Of a DNA stretch of 64,000 nucleotides, positions 1 to 11,384 are shown piece by piece. The stretch spans positions 2,046,001 to 2,110,000 of the forward strand of contig JAFEKR010000009.1 in the NCBI GenBank assembly GCA_019022495.1, given 5' to 3'. Each line of letters opens with the position of its first letter. The stretch's first letter is position 1. Both the position numbers and the translations under genes were made by a program. The DNA comes from Epichloe hybrida (Eukaryota > Ascomycota > Sordariomycetes > Hypocreales > Clavicipitaceae). Under the pieces are notes generated by a model. That model worked only from the letters and a program-made list of their open reading frames with translations, was not told the DNA's origin and did not search any database.

Positions 1-522
1 TAAATTTACCTTTTATAAAGATATATAGGTTTTCCTTTCCTTAGATAAAGCCTAGATTTAATAGGAATTATATTAGGTATAAAAACTATTATTAAGGAGC
101 TTCCTATAGCTTATATAATACTCTAGTTATCTTCTAGAGATAACCTTATATATTTATACCCTCTAGTAGCTTATAGAAAATAGGTTCTTTAAGTTTTATA
201 TATAGGAAGGTATTTTAAATATTATATTAATATATATTAAGATTATTAGTGTAGTAAATAATAAGTAATATATATAAAGATTATAAAGTAAGTGTAGTAA
301 TATAGTTATTAAGGTTATCCTTTAGTTATTAGTTACCTTAGACTACTATTTAAGCCTTAAACTCTATAATAATACCTTTTTTATTAGTTTTATACTTAAA
401 AACCTATCTAAGGTTAATAATCTCCTTAACATTAAATAATTTATTTAGTATATTCTCCTAGTAGTTTAAGAATTAAAGCTTTAAAAGCTCCTTTATAATT
501 ACTTTCTTCTAGTAATTATTAT
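1..522 (-). pseudogene. Ty1/copia element 2: reverse transcriptase fragment, cut by the window edge
   Basis: Read on the minus strand and ignoring TAA/TAG stops, this stretch gives the N-terminal part of a copia reverse transcriptase: a block resembling the W-F-KYK...KARLV-RG region, then an LQS-Y-LL...N-IYQ-DI-NAFLY-like block and a K-EPIFYKL-EGI-like block. It is the continuation of the gag-protease-integrase remnant at 7679-10900; a younger copia element (523-7678) inserted between them with a 5-bp duplication. The rest of pol and one LTR lie off the left edge of the window. Stops are scattered through every frame, so no product is expected. The family call is by motif reading only. Confidence 0.6.
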
Positions 523-1337
523 TGAAATGTAGGGAGCTAGTTGCCGGCTGGCAACAGCTGTACAGGTGCAGCTCTATGGTCGGGGACCAGTAGAACCACC
601 ACGTTAAAAATATTTAACGCAACGCAACGGAAGGTTTCGGCAGTTATTAACTAATAGAATTCAATCTAGATGACTTTTACAATATCTTATATACCAATAG
701 AATTGATTTTAGTGACGTTATACAAGCAATGCGGCTGTTGGATTAAGAGGCCTAGCTATCTAGCTAGATTAAAAAGATCTTCTTCCTCTTATATACTCAC
801 TGACTGTATTAGTGGATTCGGACTGCTAAAGAGGTCTTATAGGCCACTTTTTATTTTCCGCAAAATTCATTTATATATAAAATCCAAAAAATCAACTCAC
901 TACTATATAAACTAGTAACCTATATGCACTAAATTTTAGTCTAAAAAATATTCCTGCATAAAATAAAAGCCCTATCTTCTAGCTTTAATTTGCTATATGT
1001 AAGACTTTTGTATAACCTCTAGTTAAAGAGAAAATCGCTATTAAAGATAGCTATAGGGTAACCTGCTTACGTCACCCTAGCTTACCTAATTACTAGTGGC
1101 GCTACGGTTATAGCTACGCTTATAGCTATAACGCAATTAAATAATTCATAATTAATAATTAATTTAGATTAGTTATTCACACAGTTAGTTATAGCTATTA
1201 ACAGCTGCGACGTAGCCATTAATAGCTACCTTCGCGACCGTTAATAGCTACAGTGCAGCTATTAGGCTTGCAATGCAAGCTAGTAATAGAAAGGTCCTTT
1301 AACTAGAAAGGGCTAAAAATAGGTCTTATTTTTAACA
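523..1337 (-). repeat. 3' LTR of copia-1
   Basis: 815 bp, close match to 6865-7678 and, in opposite orientation, to the solo LTR at 29543-30360. The outer end (523 to about 700) keeps many CpA/TpG dinucleotides, while the inner end (about 1080-1337) has TpA where the partner LTR has CpA or TpG. An 81-codon open frame on the plus strand (670-915) lies antisense to the element and is considered chance. Confidence 0.93.
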
Positions 1338-1350
1338 CCCCCTTTACAAA
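1338..1350 (-). other. Polypurine tract of copia-1
   Basis: On the minus strand GTAAAGGGGG lies directly against the TG that opens the 3' LTR. This is the standard position of the primer for plus-strand DNA synthesis in LTR retrotransposons. Confidence 0.7.
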
Positions 1351-1639
1351 AGAATTACATATAAGCTAATTAAAAGCGTATAAAGTAATATAGGGTAAAC
1401 AAGAACTTTTTAGATAAAAATAGATAAAAGGGAAAAACAGGAAAAGATAAAAGACCCCCTTTTAAATTCCTAGCTATTATTAAATATAGCTCCCTTTTTA
1501 GCGTTATTTTTAGTTCCCTATTAAAGGGATTTAGTTGTTGGTTTTTTAGTAATTATTAAGCCCTAAGAGCTTAATAAAGGCCTAATAAAGAGGTCTAGAT
1601 AGAGGCTTTATTAGACTATCTGCAGGCATTAACTTCGTA

Positions 1640-3280
1640 TCTAGATATTTAATCTTAGCTAAACCCTCTAAAACCTATTGCCTAATATAGTTAAACTTTA
1701 GTAAGGTATGCTTTGTATAGCTATGTAAGGCAGGGTTATAGGCAGTGGTTATAGCGCCTTAATTATCGCAATATATCTAGATAGGGGGAGAAATAGGGGT
1801 TTTTAGCTCCTTAAATAAGCCCTAAAGCCACTGTAGCTCCTAGAAGGTCTCGCAAATAGCGTTAGCTTTAGCTTCTAATGTTAATAGAGCTATTATACTA
1901 GCTTTCTTTGATTTCTAGCTAATAGGTCCGCTAGCTAGCTTAAATAAATAAGCGTAGGTTAATTTAGAGGTCTTTTTATCCCCTATAAAATCACTATCGC
2001 AATAACCTATTAGGCTTTTACTAGCTATACCTTTAGGGTCTCCCCTATAGATTATAGCAAGGAATTTAGTCCTTTAATAGGTACCTAAGCAGGTTTTTAG
2101 CTGCTTTTAGGTGCTCTATATAAGGCCTAGCTAGTGCTATAGATAGCCACTAAAGTGTAAAGGCCACGTCTGGCCTTATAAGCAACATTAGGTACATTAT
2201 AGTCCCTATAATGCACTAATAGAGCTTGATTTCGCTAGCTATTAAAAGCTTAGTGGTCTGCGTAGCTAAAACGCCTAGCTAAAGAGGTATGCTAATAGGC
2301 TTACTATCTAGCATGTTAAATTAATTTAAAGCCTCTGAGATATACTAAGATTAATGAATTTTCAGGACCCTATTAGGTTTATCTTATACAATTTAAACCC
2401 CTAAGAAGAATTCAGCCAGCCCCCTAACTTCTATTAGATAGACTTTATGAAGTTCCTTTTTAAGTCTTTGGATATAACGTAAATCCGGTCTAATTAGAAG
2501 ACAATTATCCACATACGTAATAATAAAGGTTTTAGTGGAAGAATTATAGAATATAGCTAGGTTAGAAATTAGAGGGCTAAATCCTAGGGACTTTAGCACT
2601 GCAATTAATGCTTGTTGCCACTCCCTTAAGCTTTGTTTTAGGCTATATAAAGATTTTTATAATAGAATTACTTGATCTTTAGAGGGTTTATAGCTAAAAC
2701 TTTTAGCTAATTTAGCTAATTTAGGATTTACCTTAAGGAATTTGATAAATCTGTCTAGAATAACCATATAAATCTATTATTATAGCTTACTATTAAGAAA
2801 AGCTCCTATAAAATCAACCTATTTAATTTCCCAGTTATTCCAAGCCGCTAGGGCTAGTAAAATCCTCCAGCTAGGGGGAATGCTTGTGGCTGCAAAGGTC
2901 TCTAGATAATCTAGACCTTTGATTTGCATAAATCCCTTAGTAACGAGTCAGGCCTTGTATTTTAAAGGATTATTTTCTTTATCCTTTTTAAGCTTATAAA
3001 TAAGCCTATTCTTTAGTACTTTTTGGCCCTTAGGTACTTGGTCTTTCCCTATAAATTTAAAAGTACTAGCCTTTAGAAGCTATTTGTATTCCTTATACGT
3101 AGCTTCTATCTATTTATCCCTTTTAGGGCTAGATATAGCTTGCTTCTAAGTCTTAGGTTTGGGGCTATTAGGGTTATTTTCCTTTAGCTTCTCCCATACC
3201 TTAAAGCAGATTTCTTTTATAAAATCTAGAGAGGAAGGGGAACTAATATTAATATCTATAGGGTTAATATTAGGGTCGAA
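1640..3280 (-). pseudogene. copia-1 reverse transcriptase / RNase H region
   Basis: In minus-strand frames the region gives a recognisable copia RT: a KARLVTKGF-like block near 2930, a W-IKQVDF-GAFL-like block near 2820, then the only longer open stretch (2393-2599, 68 codons) with LKSLGF, a YVDN motif where active RTs have YVDD, and a closing FFLGV. RNase H-like sequence follows toward 1900. The catalytic Asp-to-Asn change is a G->A transition, consistent with RIP. Stops occur throughout. This region would copy the element's RNA into DNA in the cytoplasmic particle if intact. Confidence 0.82.
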
Positions 3281-3499
3281 GTTAGTAATTTTATTAAAAT
3301 CAAGGTCTAGAGTCGAAATCTGATTTCCTAGTAAAGTTACAGGCGTGGCCTCCTCTAAGGCCTTTGGAATCGGTTCCTTAGGGGGTTATACAGGCCCTAT
3401 AGGGTGTTTTTCTTGACCTATAAGGGGACCTCCTATGTTATCTATAGGGTAATCCTTTAAACCTTAATTTAGATCTTGATTTTCTAAATTATTTTCCCC

Positions 3500-4480
3500 C
3501 TCTAAAGGGTTATCCCCTATAGAAAGCCTAGGTAATCCTTTAGAGACAGGACCTATAGGCTCTATAATCTTAATAAAGCTAGTCTTTATAACTAGCCTTT
3601 TAGAGGGGATATACACTAGATAGGTATTAGAACCTAGTGTAGCTAATAACCTTCTAGGGATAGTCCTAGCTACTAACTTCTAGGCTTTAGGTCGTTTTTC
3701 CAGGGGGATTAGAATCTCACAGTGAGATCCTATGGCTCTAATACTGCTAATATCAGTTGTACAAGGCTAATTTAGCTCCCTAGCTAGCAGTTATTCAGGG
3801 CTTTTATCCTTAGTGGTATTAGTAGTTATATTAACTAGGTTAACAACTGCAGGTAATATAAAACACCATAGATATAAGGGTAATTTTGCCCACTAGATAG
3901 TAGCCCTTAATTAATCTAGAATAGTACAAATTAAACGCTCTGCTAATCCATTTTGCTCATAGATATAGGGACTAGAAGTCGTAAATTTAATCCCTTTAGA
4001 ATTTAACTAAGTTTAACAACTAGAATCAATTTCTTAGCCCCTATTAAAGTGAAGGTGCCTAGGATATTAACCTAGTTGATTTTTAAGCCCTCTAAAGAAG
4101 CCCTTAATAGCCCTATAAACAGTTAGGCCTTCCTTATTAGGTAATAAGAACACCCACTTATATCTAGTTTTTCAATCAACTAGAAATAAGCAAATTAAAT
4201 GTTTATTGTATAGTACAGGGCTGATTTTTAGCGTATCCCCCTCTATTTAATCTAGAGCTCTAGGGGGGTCAGGGATAGCTAATTTCCTAGCTCTTCTAAC
4301 TGCCTTAGATTAATCATAAGCTATATATCTAAAGTCTTTATCCTTAATTTTAGAAAAATCAGGGATTCCTTTAGTTATAAGGCTTGTTTTCTTTAGCAAA
4401 GGAAGCCCTAGGTGCCCTAATCGTATATGCCACAGGCTAGCTAGTTCCAGTAACTTTTGATATTAAAGGTCTTTAGGGCC
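3500..4480 (-). pseudogene. copia-1 GAG-pre-integrase and integrase core region
   Basis: On the minus strand, WHIRLGHLGLPLLKK near 4395-4440 marks the His-containing zinc-binding region of copia integrases. Downstream the catalytic core shows a typical EQNGLAER-like block near 3940, containing the conserved Glu, then an A-LP-YLW-like block. Several in-frame TAA/TAG codons interrupt it. The order protease-integrase-RT distinguishes copia from gypsy, where integrase is last. Confidence 0.85.
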
Positions 4481-5041
4481 TGAATTAGGGTCTAGATTTA
4501 GGTCTAGATTAGGGCCCTCTCCGTTAGTCCCCTACTAGGCCCCTTAAGAACCACAGGCCTCTTAGGGAGGTATTAGGGACCTTTTTCCTCCACTAAGGCC
4601 CTCTAACACCCCTAAATCTATATCTTTAGATTTATAAGGGACCTAACCTAGGGCTATAGGCATTAGAGAAGGGACTAAATCCCCTAAATTATCCCGTATA
4701 ACTTCTTTAATATCATCATTATTTTCGTCGATTTCAGCGATTTCGTCTAAATCAGAAGCCTAATCCGGCTTTTTAGAGGGAATTTAAACCTCTATAGGGT
4801 AGCTAATCGGATAGCTATGACCCCTAAAGCTGGCATAGGTAAAAGGTCAGATATAATGAGATTTTTTACAGGGCCCTTTATGTAACGTTAGTGTAGTTTG
4901 GTTCTTAACGTGAAAGAAAAAACCATGTTTTTCTATATCTAGGGCAGCAATATAAGACCTATCTTTAAGATAAAGATAGTTTTTTATAAAGCAACCGCTA
5001 GATATATAGTGAATAAGGCTACTAACTATATTAACATTAAG

Positions 5042-6530
5042 CTAAGGAAAATATAAAGCGTCCTTTAGCACTAAGGTCCTATATTTATTAGGTTTCTTTT
5101 GATATAAGACCTTAAAAACAGCACTACCGTGACCCTTAGGATAAATAGGGCCACCACTGGTTATAATAGGGTCAGATTCCCCTTTCTTAAAAGGGGTATA
5201 ATCCCTAAAGACCTCCCTAGAATTAACTATATATATAGTTAAACCTGTATTATATAATAGGGCCTTTTTTATGTCTTTACTATAATAATTAAAACCATTT
5301 AAGGAATTAATTTCTTGTTTTTTATTATCCAAATCACTAGAGCTAGAATCAGAGTTACTATCGCTAGGGCTCTTATAACTAGTCTTGTAATTACTAGGTT
5401 TCTTGTACGAATTAAGGGCTCTATTAGAAAGGTTGTAATTTCCTAGCATAAAAGAACCCTCTGTAAGTTCTTTAGTATCCTTTTTATCTGATTTTTGACC
5501 CTTTTGCTTCTTTTTCTTCTTATTAGAATTAGAAGAGCCCTTATTTTCTTTAGAGCTTTCTTTCTTCTTCTTCTGACCTTTAGGGGCCTTTTCTTTATCT
5601 TTAGCGCCCTTTTCTAGGTCTTTAGCCCTATAATTCAGGGCTTTGGCTACTGTAGATGACTTATCCCTCTGTTTAGCTAGAAGGTCTGCTATTAGAAATT
5701 CAAGATTTAGGGCTTCTAGGGGGACCCCTATAGCCCTATTCGTACGCATGCTAAATCGTTGCCTCTTAGCCCACTAAGGGAAGGTTGATTTTAGGGATTG
5801 AAGATATTGATTAACCTAATCTATAGGATTAATTAGGACCCCTGAAATCGATAATCTAGCTAGTAGATTATTAAAGACTGCATTAAAGGCTTCTAAAGTC
5901 CCCTTAAATCCATGAAAATTCAGGTTATGAAATTCAGAATATAGGGACCCCCTCTGGATTTTAACGCTATGTGAATATTGCCTAATAAGTAACTTATAGG
6001 CTTCTTTAGGTGATTTTTGCTAAGTTATAGCGGCTTAGGGGCCTTCTATATAACTATCCCTTAGTAACATAAGGATAATAGCTTAGTTAGCGTCCCCTAG
6101 TACCCTAGAAATATCCGGATTATCTAGAAAATTAGGCATGCCTAAAGCTCTAAATTGGATAGCTAGGGCTTGTTTCTATTGATTAAAATTTTCAGCTCCT
6201 TTAAGCTTAGCAGTCTTAGGGAAGCTATAAACCCTCTTATTAAATTCCTTAATAATTAAATTATTAAAGGTAGCTTATATAGAGCTAGATTTAGGTGCCT
6301 TTTCTTAAATAGGCTGCTAAACTTGCTGCTAACTAGCGGGCTTAGTAGCTTCCACACCCTCTATAGGTCTATTATTAATAGCTAAAGTTAAGGACTCTAG
6401 CTTCTGTATTACTAGATTGATAGCATTTTGTTGTTTAATAACCTGCTCTTTTAGCTAGTTATTTAGAACCTCTTGCGCACTAAGATCAGGGACTGGAGGT
6501 CCCTGACCTTGTTAATTGGTAGCTATCTTC
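5042..6530 (-). pseudogene. copia-1 gag-protease region, with a 235-codon open segment
   Basis: The open segment 5042-5749 starts with ATG and runs 235 codons. It has a long Lys/Ser/Glu-rich basic stretch (residues about 40-95, many KKK runs), then near residues 165-190 a copia-type protease active-site region reading YNTGLTIYIVNS; the first residue of the expected Asp-Thr/Ser-Gly triad is Asn, again a G->A change. The Lys-rich stretch stays open because Lys codons AAA/AAG contain no C, so RIP could not turn them into stops. Upstream (5750-6530) the N-terminal gag frame is broken by many stops. Not a functional gene. Confidence 0.75.
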
Positions 6531-6535
6531 TAATT

Positions 6536-6810
6536 TTATAGAAGGGAAGTCTTCTATTTATACTGAAATTCCTTTTTATAGAAGGGAAAAGCTTCTATCT
6601 ACGCTGAATTTCCTTTTTATAGAAGGGAAAAGCTTCTATCCTCGCTGAACTTCCTTTTTATAAAAGGGAAAGCTTTTGTATTGCTTATGCGCTTCCTGTT
6701 TTATAGAAGGGAAGTCTTCTATAACTATAATAATTCCTTTTTATAGAAGGGAATAGCTTCTATCTCGCGGGTCCTTCCTATTTTATAGAAGGGAAGTCTT
6801 CTATAACCGT
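6536..6810. repeat. Array of seven hairpin-forming units in the copia-1 leader
   Basis: Seven units, roughly 35-50 bp apart, share a core TAGAAGGGAA(a)GTCTTCTA or its variant with AGCTTCTA. Each core is an imperfect inverted repeat (TAGAAG...CTTCTA) and is preceded by a TCCTTTTTA-like spacer. They lie between the primer site and gag of copia-1, in the 5' leader of its RNA. Spacers differ in sequence (tatactgaaa, tacgctgaat, cctcgctgaa and so on). Role unknown. Confidence 0.85.
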
Positions 6811-6846
6811 ACGCAAAGTGCACTAGAAAGAATTTTATAGTGATAG

Positions 6847-6864
6847 ACCAGGCTCATAACCTAT
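6847..6864 (-). other. Primer-binding site of copia-1, complementary to an initiator tRNA-Met anticodon arm
   Basis: Directly beside the 5' LTR the plus strand reads AGGCTCATAACCTA, which resembles the anticodon stem-loop of fungal initiator tRNA-Met (CAT anticodon in the loop CTCATAA). The minus-strand RNA would therefore pair with the anticodon arm rather than with the tRNA 3' end, as known for Drosophila copia, which is primed by a cleaved half of tRNA-iMet. The call rests on sequence likeness and position. Confidence 0.6.
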
Positions 6865-7678
6865 TGAAATGTAGGGAGCTAGTTGCTGGCTGGCAATAGC
6901 TATATAGGTGCAACTCTACGGTCAGGGACTAGTAGAACCACCACGTTAAAAATATTTAACGTAACGCAACAGAAGGTTTTGGCAGTTATTAACTAATAGA
7001 ATTTAATCTAGATGACTTTTACAATATATTATATACTAATAGAATTGATTTTAGTGATGTTATACGGGCAATGCAGCTGTTGGATTAAGAGGCCTAGCTA
7101 TCTAGCTAGATTAAAAAGATCTTCTTCCTCTTATATACCTACTAACTGTATTAGTGGATCTAGACCGCCAAAGAGGTCTTACAGGCTACTTTTTATTTTC
7201 CGCAAAATTTATTTATATGTAAAATCCAAAAAATCAACTCACCACTATACAAACTAGTAACCCATATGCACCAAATTTTAGTCTAAAAATATTCCTGCAT
7301 AAAATGAAAGCCCTGTCTTCTAGCTTTAATTTGCTATATGTAAGACTTTTATACAACCTCTAGTTAAAGAGAAAATCGCTGTTAAAGATAGCTATAGGGT
7401 AACCTGCTTACGTCACCCTAGCTTACCTAATTACTAGTGGCGCTGCGGTTGTAGCTGCGCTTGTAGCCATAACGCAATTAAATAATCCACAATTAATAAT
7501 TGATTTGGATTAGTCATCCACACGGTCGGTCGCAGCTGTTAACAGCTGCGACGTAGCCATTGACAGCCACCTTCGCGACCGTTAACAGCTGCAGTGCAGC
7601 TATTAGGCTTGCAATGCAAGCTAGTAATAGAAAGGTCCTTTAACTAGAAAGGGCTAAAAATAGGTCTTATTTTTAACA
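6865..7678 (-). repeat. 5' LTR of copia-1
   Basis: 814 bp. It is the partner of 523-1337 and has the mirror-image pattern of mutation: its inner end (6865 to about 7010) carries TpA at several sites where the partner keeps CpA/TpG, whereas its outer end (about 7440-7678) is the better preserved of the two. The promoter of the element would lie here, read toward lower coordinates. Confidence 0.93.
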
Positions 7679-10600
7679 ATTATAATATAATAAGGCTATT
7701 ACCTAATAATAATATGTAGGTTCTAGAGGTATATCTTTAATATATAAACTATATTAAGTTTTTTAGAATACTATTAAGAAAGTAAAAGAAAACTATACTT
7801 ACTTAGCTTTTTTTATTTTCTTTTTTTAATATTTCCTAGTAATAATATTATTTATATTAATACTATTATTATAAGAACTATAATTCTCTATAGCCTTACT
7901 ACCTTTTATAGTAAATTTACTAGTCTCTATAGTAATTACTATATATTTAGCTATTACCTTACTTATAAATTTGTTAATCTTATAAAATAGTATATTATTA
8001 CCTTATACCTAAAGCTCTAAGTTCTCTATAGTAACTAGTGCCTTTTAAGAGAAGTTAGAAGGGGTTAAAAGTGCACTAAAAATATCCTCTTTATTCCCTA
8101 TTATATAAGGAGGTATTTTTACTTTAAACTACTTATTTTCCTAGCCTATAGCTAATAGTAAAGAGGTAAGAGTATTCTCTTTAAGCTTTATTTTAATAAG
8201 ATCTTAATTAATTTTCTTATTAAGGTTTTTAGCTTTAAGCTTTTTAAGTAACTTAATTATTAATATTTTCTATTATTAAGCTAATTCTAGCTTTTCTTCT
8301 AGCTTAAAGAAGGAGTTCTTATTAAACTAAATATATGCTAATATAATAACCTTATAATTATAAAGTAAAGGTACCTATATAATATATTATAACTTACCTC
8401 TATAACTAATAAGGTATTTAATATAAGCTTTTTACTCTAACTATAGTATTATATTATATGATTTTACGTGCTTTAAAGCCTTTATTATTATTAGAATACC
8501 TTATATTTATAAGCTTATAGGTATATAATTAAGGGCTTTTAAACCTCTAACATTTATAAATAGGCTAGGACTATTTTCTATGCTTAATTTTACTAGAGTT
8601 TATAAGGTATAACCTAATTCCTATAATACTTAAAAGGTATTTTATTTAGTAAATAAACTACTATATTAAAGACCTTATTATTAAGTTCTAAAGAAAGGTA
8701 AGCCTTAAGGCTTAATATATAAGCCTTTTACTTAACTACCCCCTAGAGTACTTTACCTTTTTATTTTAACTAGGTATTAAGGGAGCTAAATTATAGACTA
8801 TAATACTAGTAAAGGCTATTTTATCTCTTATGCTCTCTATAAATAAAGCCTTTTTAATATTACTATATAGAAATTAGAGTTAAACCCTAAATTATATGCA
8901 TAGAAATGCTATTATTATATAGAAGCTATTATAAATTTTATCTTTAGTCTTAAATAAATAAAAGAAATATATTAAGGTTATAAGGCATATAAAAACACAC
9001 TAATACCTATTACTATTCTAATAAGAAGAGTTATAATAGTCTAGATTAACTAAAAGGCTATATCTAAGTCCCTAAGAAAGCCTTTCTAGTGTAACTTATA
9101 ATCTCTAGCGCTTAGCTTTACTTATAGTATAGATCTTACACTTTATAAGCTTAGGTCCTATTAATTTAACACTAAGAGTAGTATTTATAATCTCTATAAA
9201 GGCTTTTTTTACTTAGATAACTATATTATTAATACTAAAGCTTTATATCTCCTTTTATAAGTAACCTTAGTGCTTTACTAGTTATAGTATAGGCTTCTTT
9301 TAGGTTATCTAAGAGTATAAATAATATATTAAGCTTATTAATATTATAAAGCTTAGTAATAGAATACTTTCCTTAGAATAGGAAGCTTTTCTTCTAGTTT
9401 TAATAGATCCTTACCTTTATTAGAATTATTGCTAATACTAGGTTTACATAGAATTCTAGAATTAGTAAAGCACTTTATACTATAATTCTCCTTAGCCTTT
9501 ATAATACTAGGTTTATAATAGATATATAGACTAGTCCTTATCCTAAGGATATATAGATTATACCTCTAGCTCTAACCTTTATTATAATAGTTCTATTAAA
9601 CTTAGACTATTTAAACTAATAAATATTATTAAAAATATAAATATTAGCTTTAGAATTATAAATAACTATATTCTAATTCCCTTTAGAGCTATCTATAGTA
9701 TTTAAAGTTAAATATATAACTTTCCTTAAAGGTTAAGAGGTTTATAAGTATATAAATAATAATATATTTATAGTCTTCTTACCTAGAGTTACTATATATA
9801 AGTTATTTATTAGGTTTTATAAGGGAATAATAATATTATTACTTTTCTCCCTTTTCTCTAGCTTTTAACTTATAGCTCTTAATCTCTCTTATAGGTTCTC
9901 CTTTAGATATCTCTTAATATTATCTTTAGAGTTCTTCCTAACTTCCTAGTCCTTAGGAGTAGCCTCTAGCTTATAAAAAGCCTTAAATAAATTATAGGAT
10001 TCCTACTACTTTAATATATTATAAATATTATAACTAGAGTATTTAGGGTACTTCTTTTACTTTAATTTACTCTAACTATTTAATCTCTTAGTAATAATAG
10101 TATTATTAGCTAATTTTATTATTATTAAGCTCTAAGGAGCTTTATAATCTCTTTTAAACTTACTAACTACCTTAAGGAAGCTATAGTTCTTTTCTTTATT
10201 TAGTAAGTTATTCTATTTCTTTTAGAATACCTTAAATTTACTTTAAAGAGGGATAATAAACTTATATAGTATTATTTCCTTAGTTTATTAAGTCTTAAGA
10301 TCTAGATAATTTCTTTATAATACCTTTATTATTATAGCTTACTTATACTAATTATAAATACCTTTAGCTTATAAGTAATTATTAAGGTAATTCTCTATAA
10401 AAATAAGTATTTTCTTAGTATTTAGCTTATATTAATTATAAAGAAGCTTAAGTATTCTATAAGTATAATATTAAACTAACTTCTTTTCTTTTACTTTAGT
10501 ATTAAAGTTAAGAGAGTTTTATATATTCTTTAAAAGGGTTTTATAAATATATTCCCTAATCTTTAGTATTTACTTTAATAGGTTTATATACTTTATAAGG

Positions 10601-10900
10601 TTAAATTAAAGCTTTTTATATTTAAAGTTAAATTAGTCCTTTATATCTTTATAAGTAATCTTCTAATCTTTAAGAGCATTAGGGTTATCTAGTATAATCT
10701 CTAGTCTTAGACCTCTCTAGAGGTATATAGGTATTATAGGTTCTTTAAGTAATTTAACCTTATTAGGGTTAATATACTTCTAAATACTATATAATTTTAT
10801 ATAGTTCTTAACTTAGGCAAACCACTTAATCTAATCTTTCTTTAATAATAACACTATATTTAGGGTTTCTTTAGATATTATAAAGGGGAATATATTAGTT
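7679..10900 (-). pseudogene. Ty1/copia element 2: gag, protease and integrase region
   Basis: With stops ignored, one minus-strand frame after another gives a copia polyprotein. Near 10870-10000 lies a gag-like block with the pattern ...W---VKNY-KLY-IQKYINP, then KLLKEP, and a degenerate zinc-knuckle region near 9990. Near 9620-9680 YNSKANIYIFN stands where copia proteases have a D-S-G-A...F-D pattern. Then comes pre-integrase and integrase-like sequence that runs to the insertion point of copia-1. Its RT continues at 1-522. The copy is heavily AT-biased and clearly older than copia-1, which uses it as target. Its 5' LTR was not located. Confidence 0.65.
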
Positions 10901-11384
10901 AAAGGAAGCATAGGATATAATGTTAACTAATAAATAATATAATAAGGGCGTTTATCTTATAATATTAGTAAGCGTTAATTAAATTAATTTAACAAAGCTA
11001 ATAATCTTTAAAGATAGTAATAAATTTAGTAATTAAAGCTACCTAGGCTTATACTATTAAGGTAAGGGTGTAAATAGATAATAAAAAGCATTTAATTTTA
11101 GTTAATTAAAGGTATAAATAGCACCTAACTTTTATACCTAAAAGGTATATAGTGCGCTATAGTAATAACTAGTTTACAGAGGTACTTCTAATATATTATA
11201 TTTACTAATGTCTAACCTTACGTTTTATCCCTATTAATGCGCGCTGCCCTCATATAACCTATGCTTCAAGGGAGCTCTCCCTGACAATTACACTACACCC
11301 CTAAATTATTTTACAAATCTTCATGACAGTGGTCTTTAGCATGTTTAGCATACAGTTTACCCCCTGTTTAATTTTACACGACTA
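10901..11384. other. Interval with no assigned gene; GC rises from about 11150
   Basis: No reading frame or RNA gene was recognised. From about 11150 the sequence becomes noticeably GC-richer than its surroundings and keeps CpG and CpA. It could be the leader or LTR of copia element 2 or the outer part of an element hosting the MITE at 11385; no terminal repeat could be matched. Confidence 0.4.

Larger units (their letters stand above)
523..7678 (-). mobile_element. Full-length Ty1/copia LTR retrotransposon (copia-1)
   Basis: Two directly repeated sequences of 815 and 814 bp (523-1337, 6865-7678), each starting TG and ending CA, bound an internal region coding on the minus strand for gag, protease, integrase, reverse transcriptase and RNase H in copia order. 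The 5-bp sequence ATTAT occurs at 518-522 and again at 7679-7683, as expected for a target-site duplication. A polypurine tract and a primer site complementary to an initiator-Met tRNA anticodon arm sit at the proper ends. The host site is another copia element. The internal genes are full of stops, so the copy is dead; LTR differences are nearly all RIP-type transitions and so cannot be used as a simple age clock. Confidence 0.92.

Noticed and set aside
670..915. 81-codon open frame, with a second similar one at 7012-7257
   Set aside because: Both lie at the same place inside the two copia-1 LTRs, antisense to the element. The related solo LTR at 29543-30360, which is the best preserved of the three, has an in-frame TAA, so the frame is not conserved.
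6536..6810. Regularly spaced palindromic repeats resembling a CRISPR array
   Set aside because: Repeats are inside the leader of a eukaryotic copia element, spacers are short and of uneven length, and no cas genes exist in the window.
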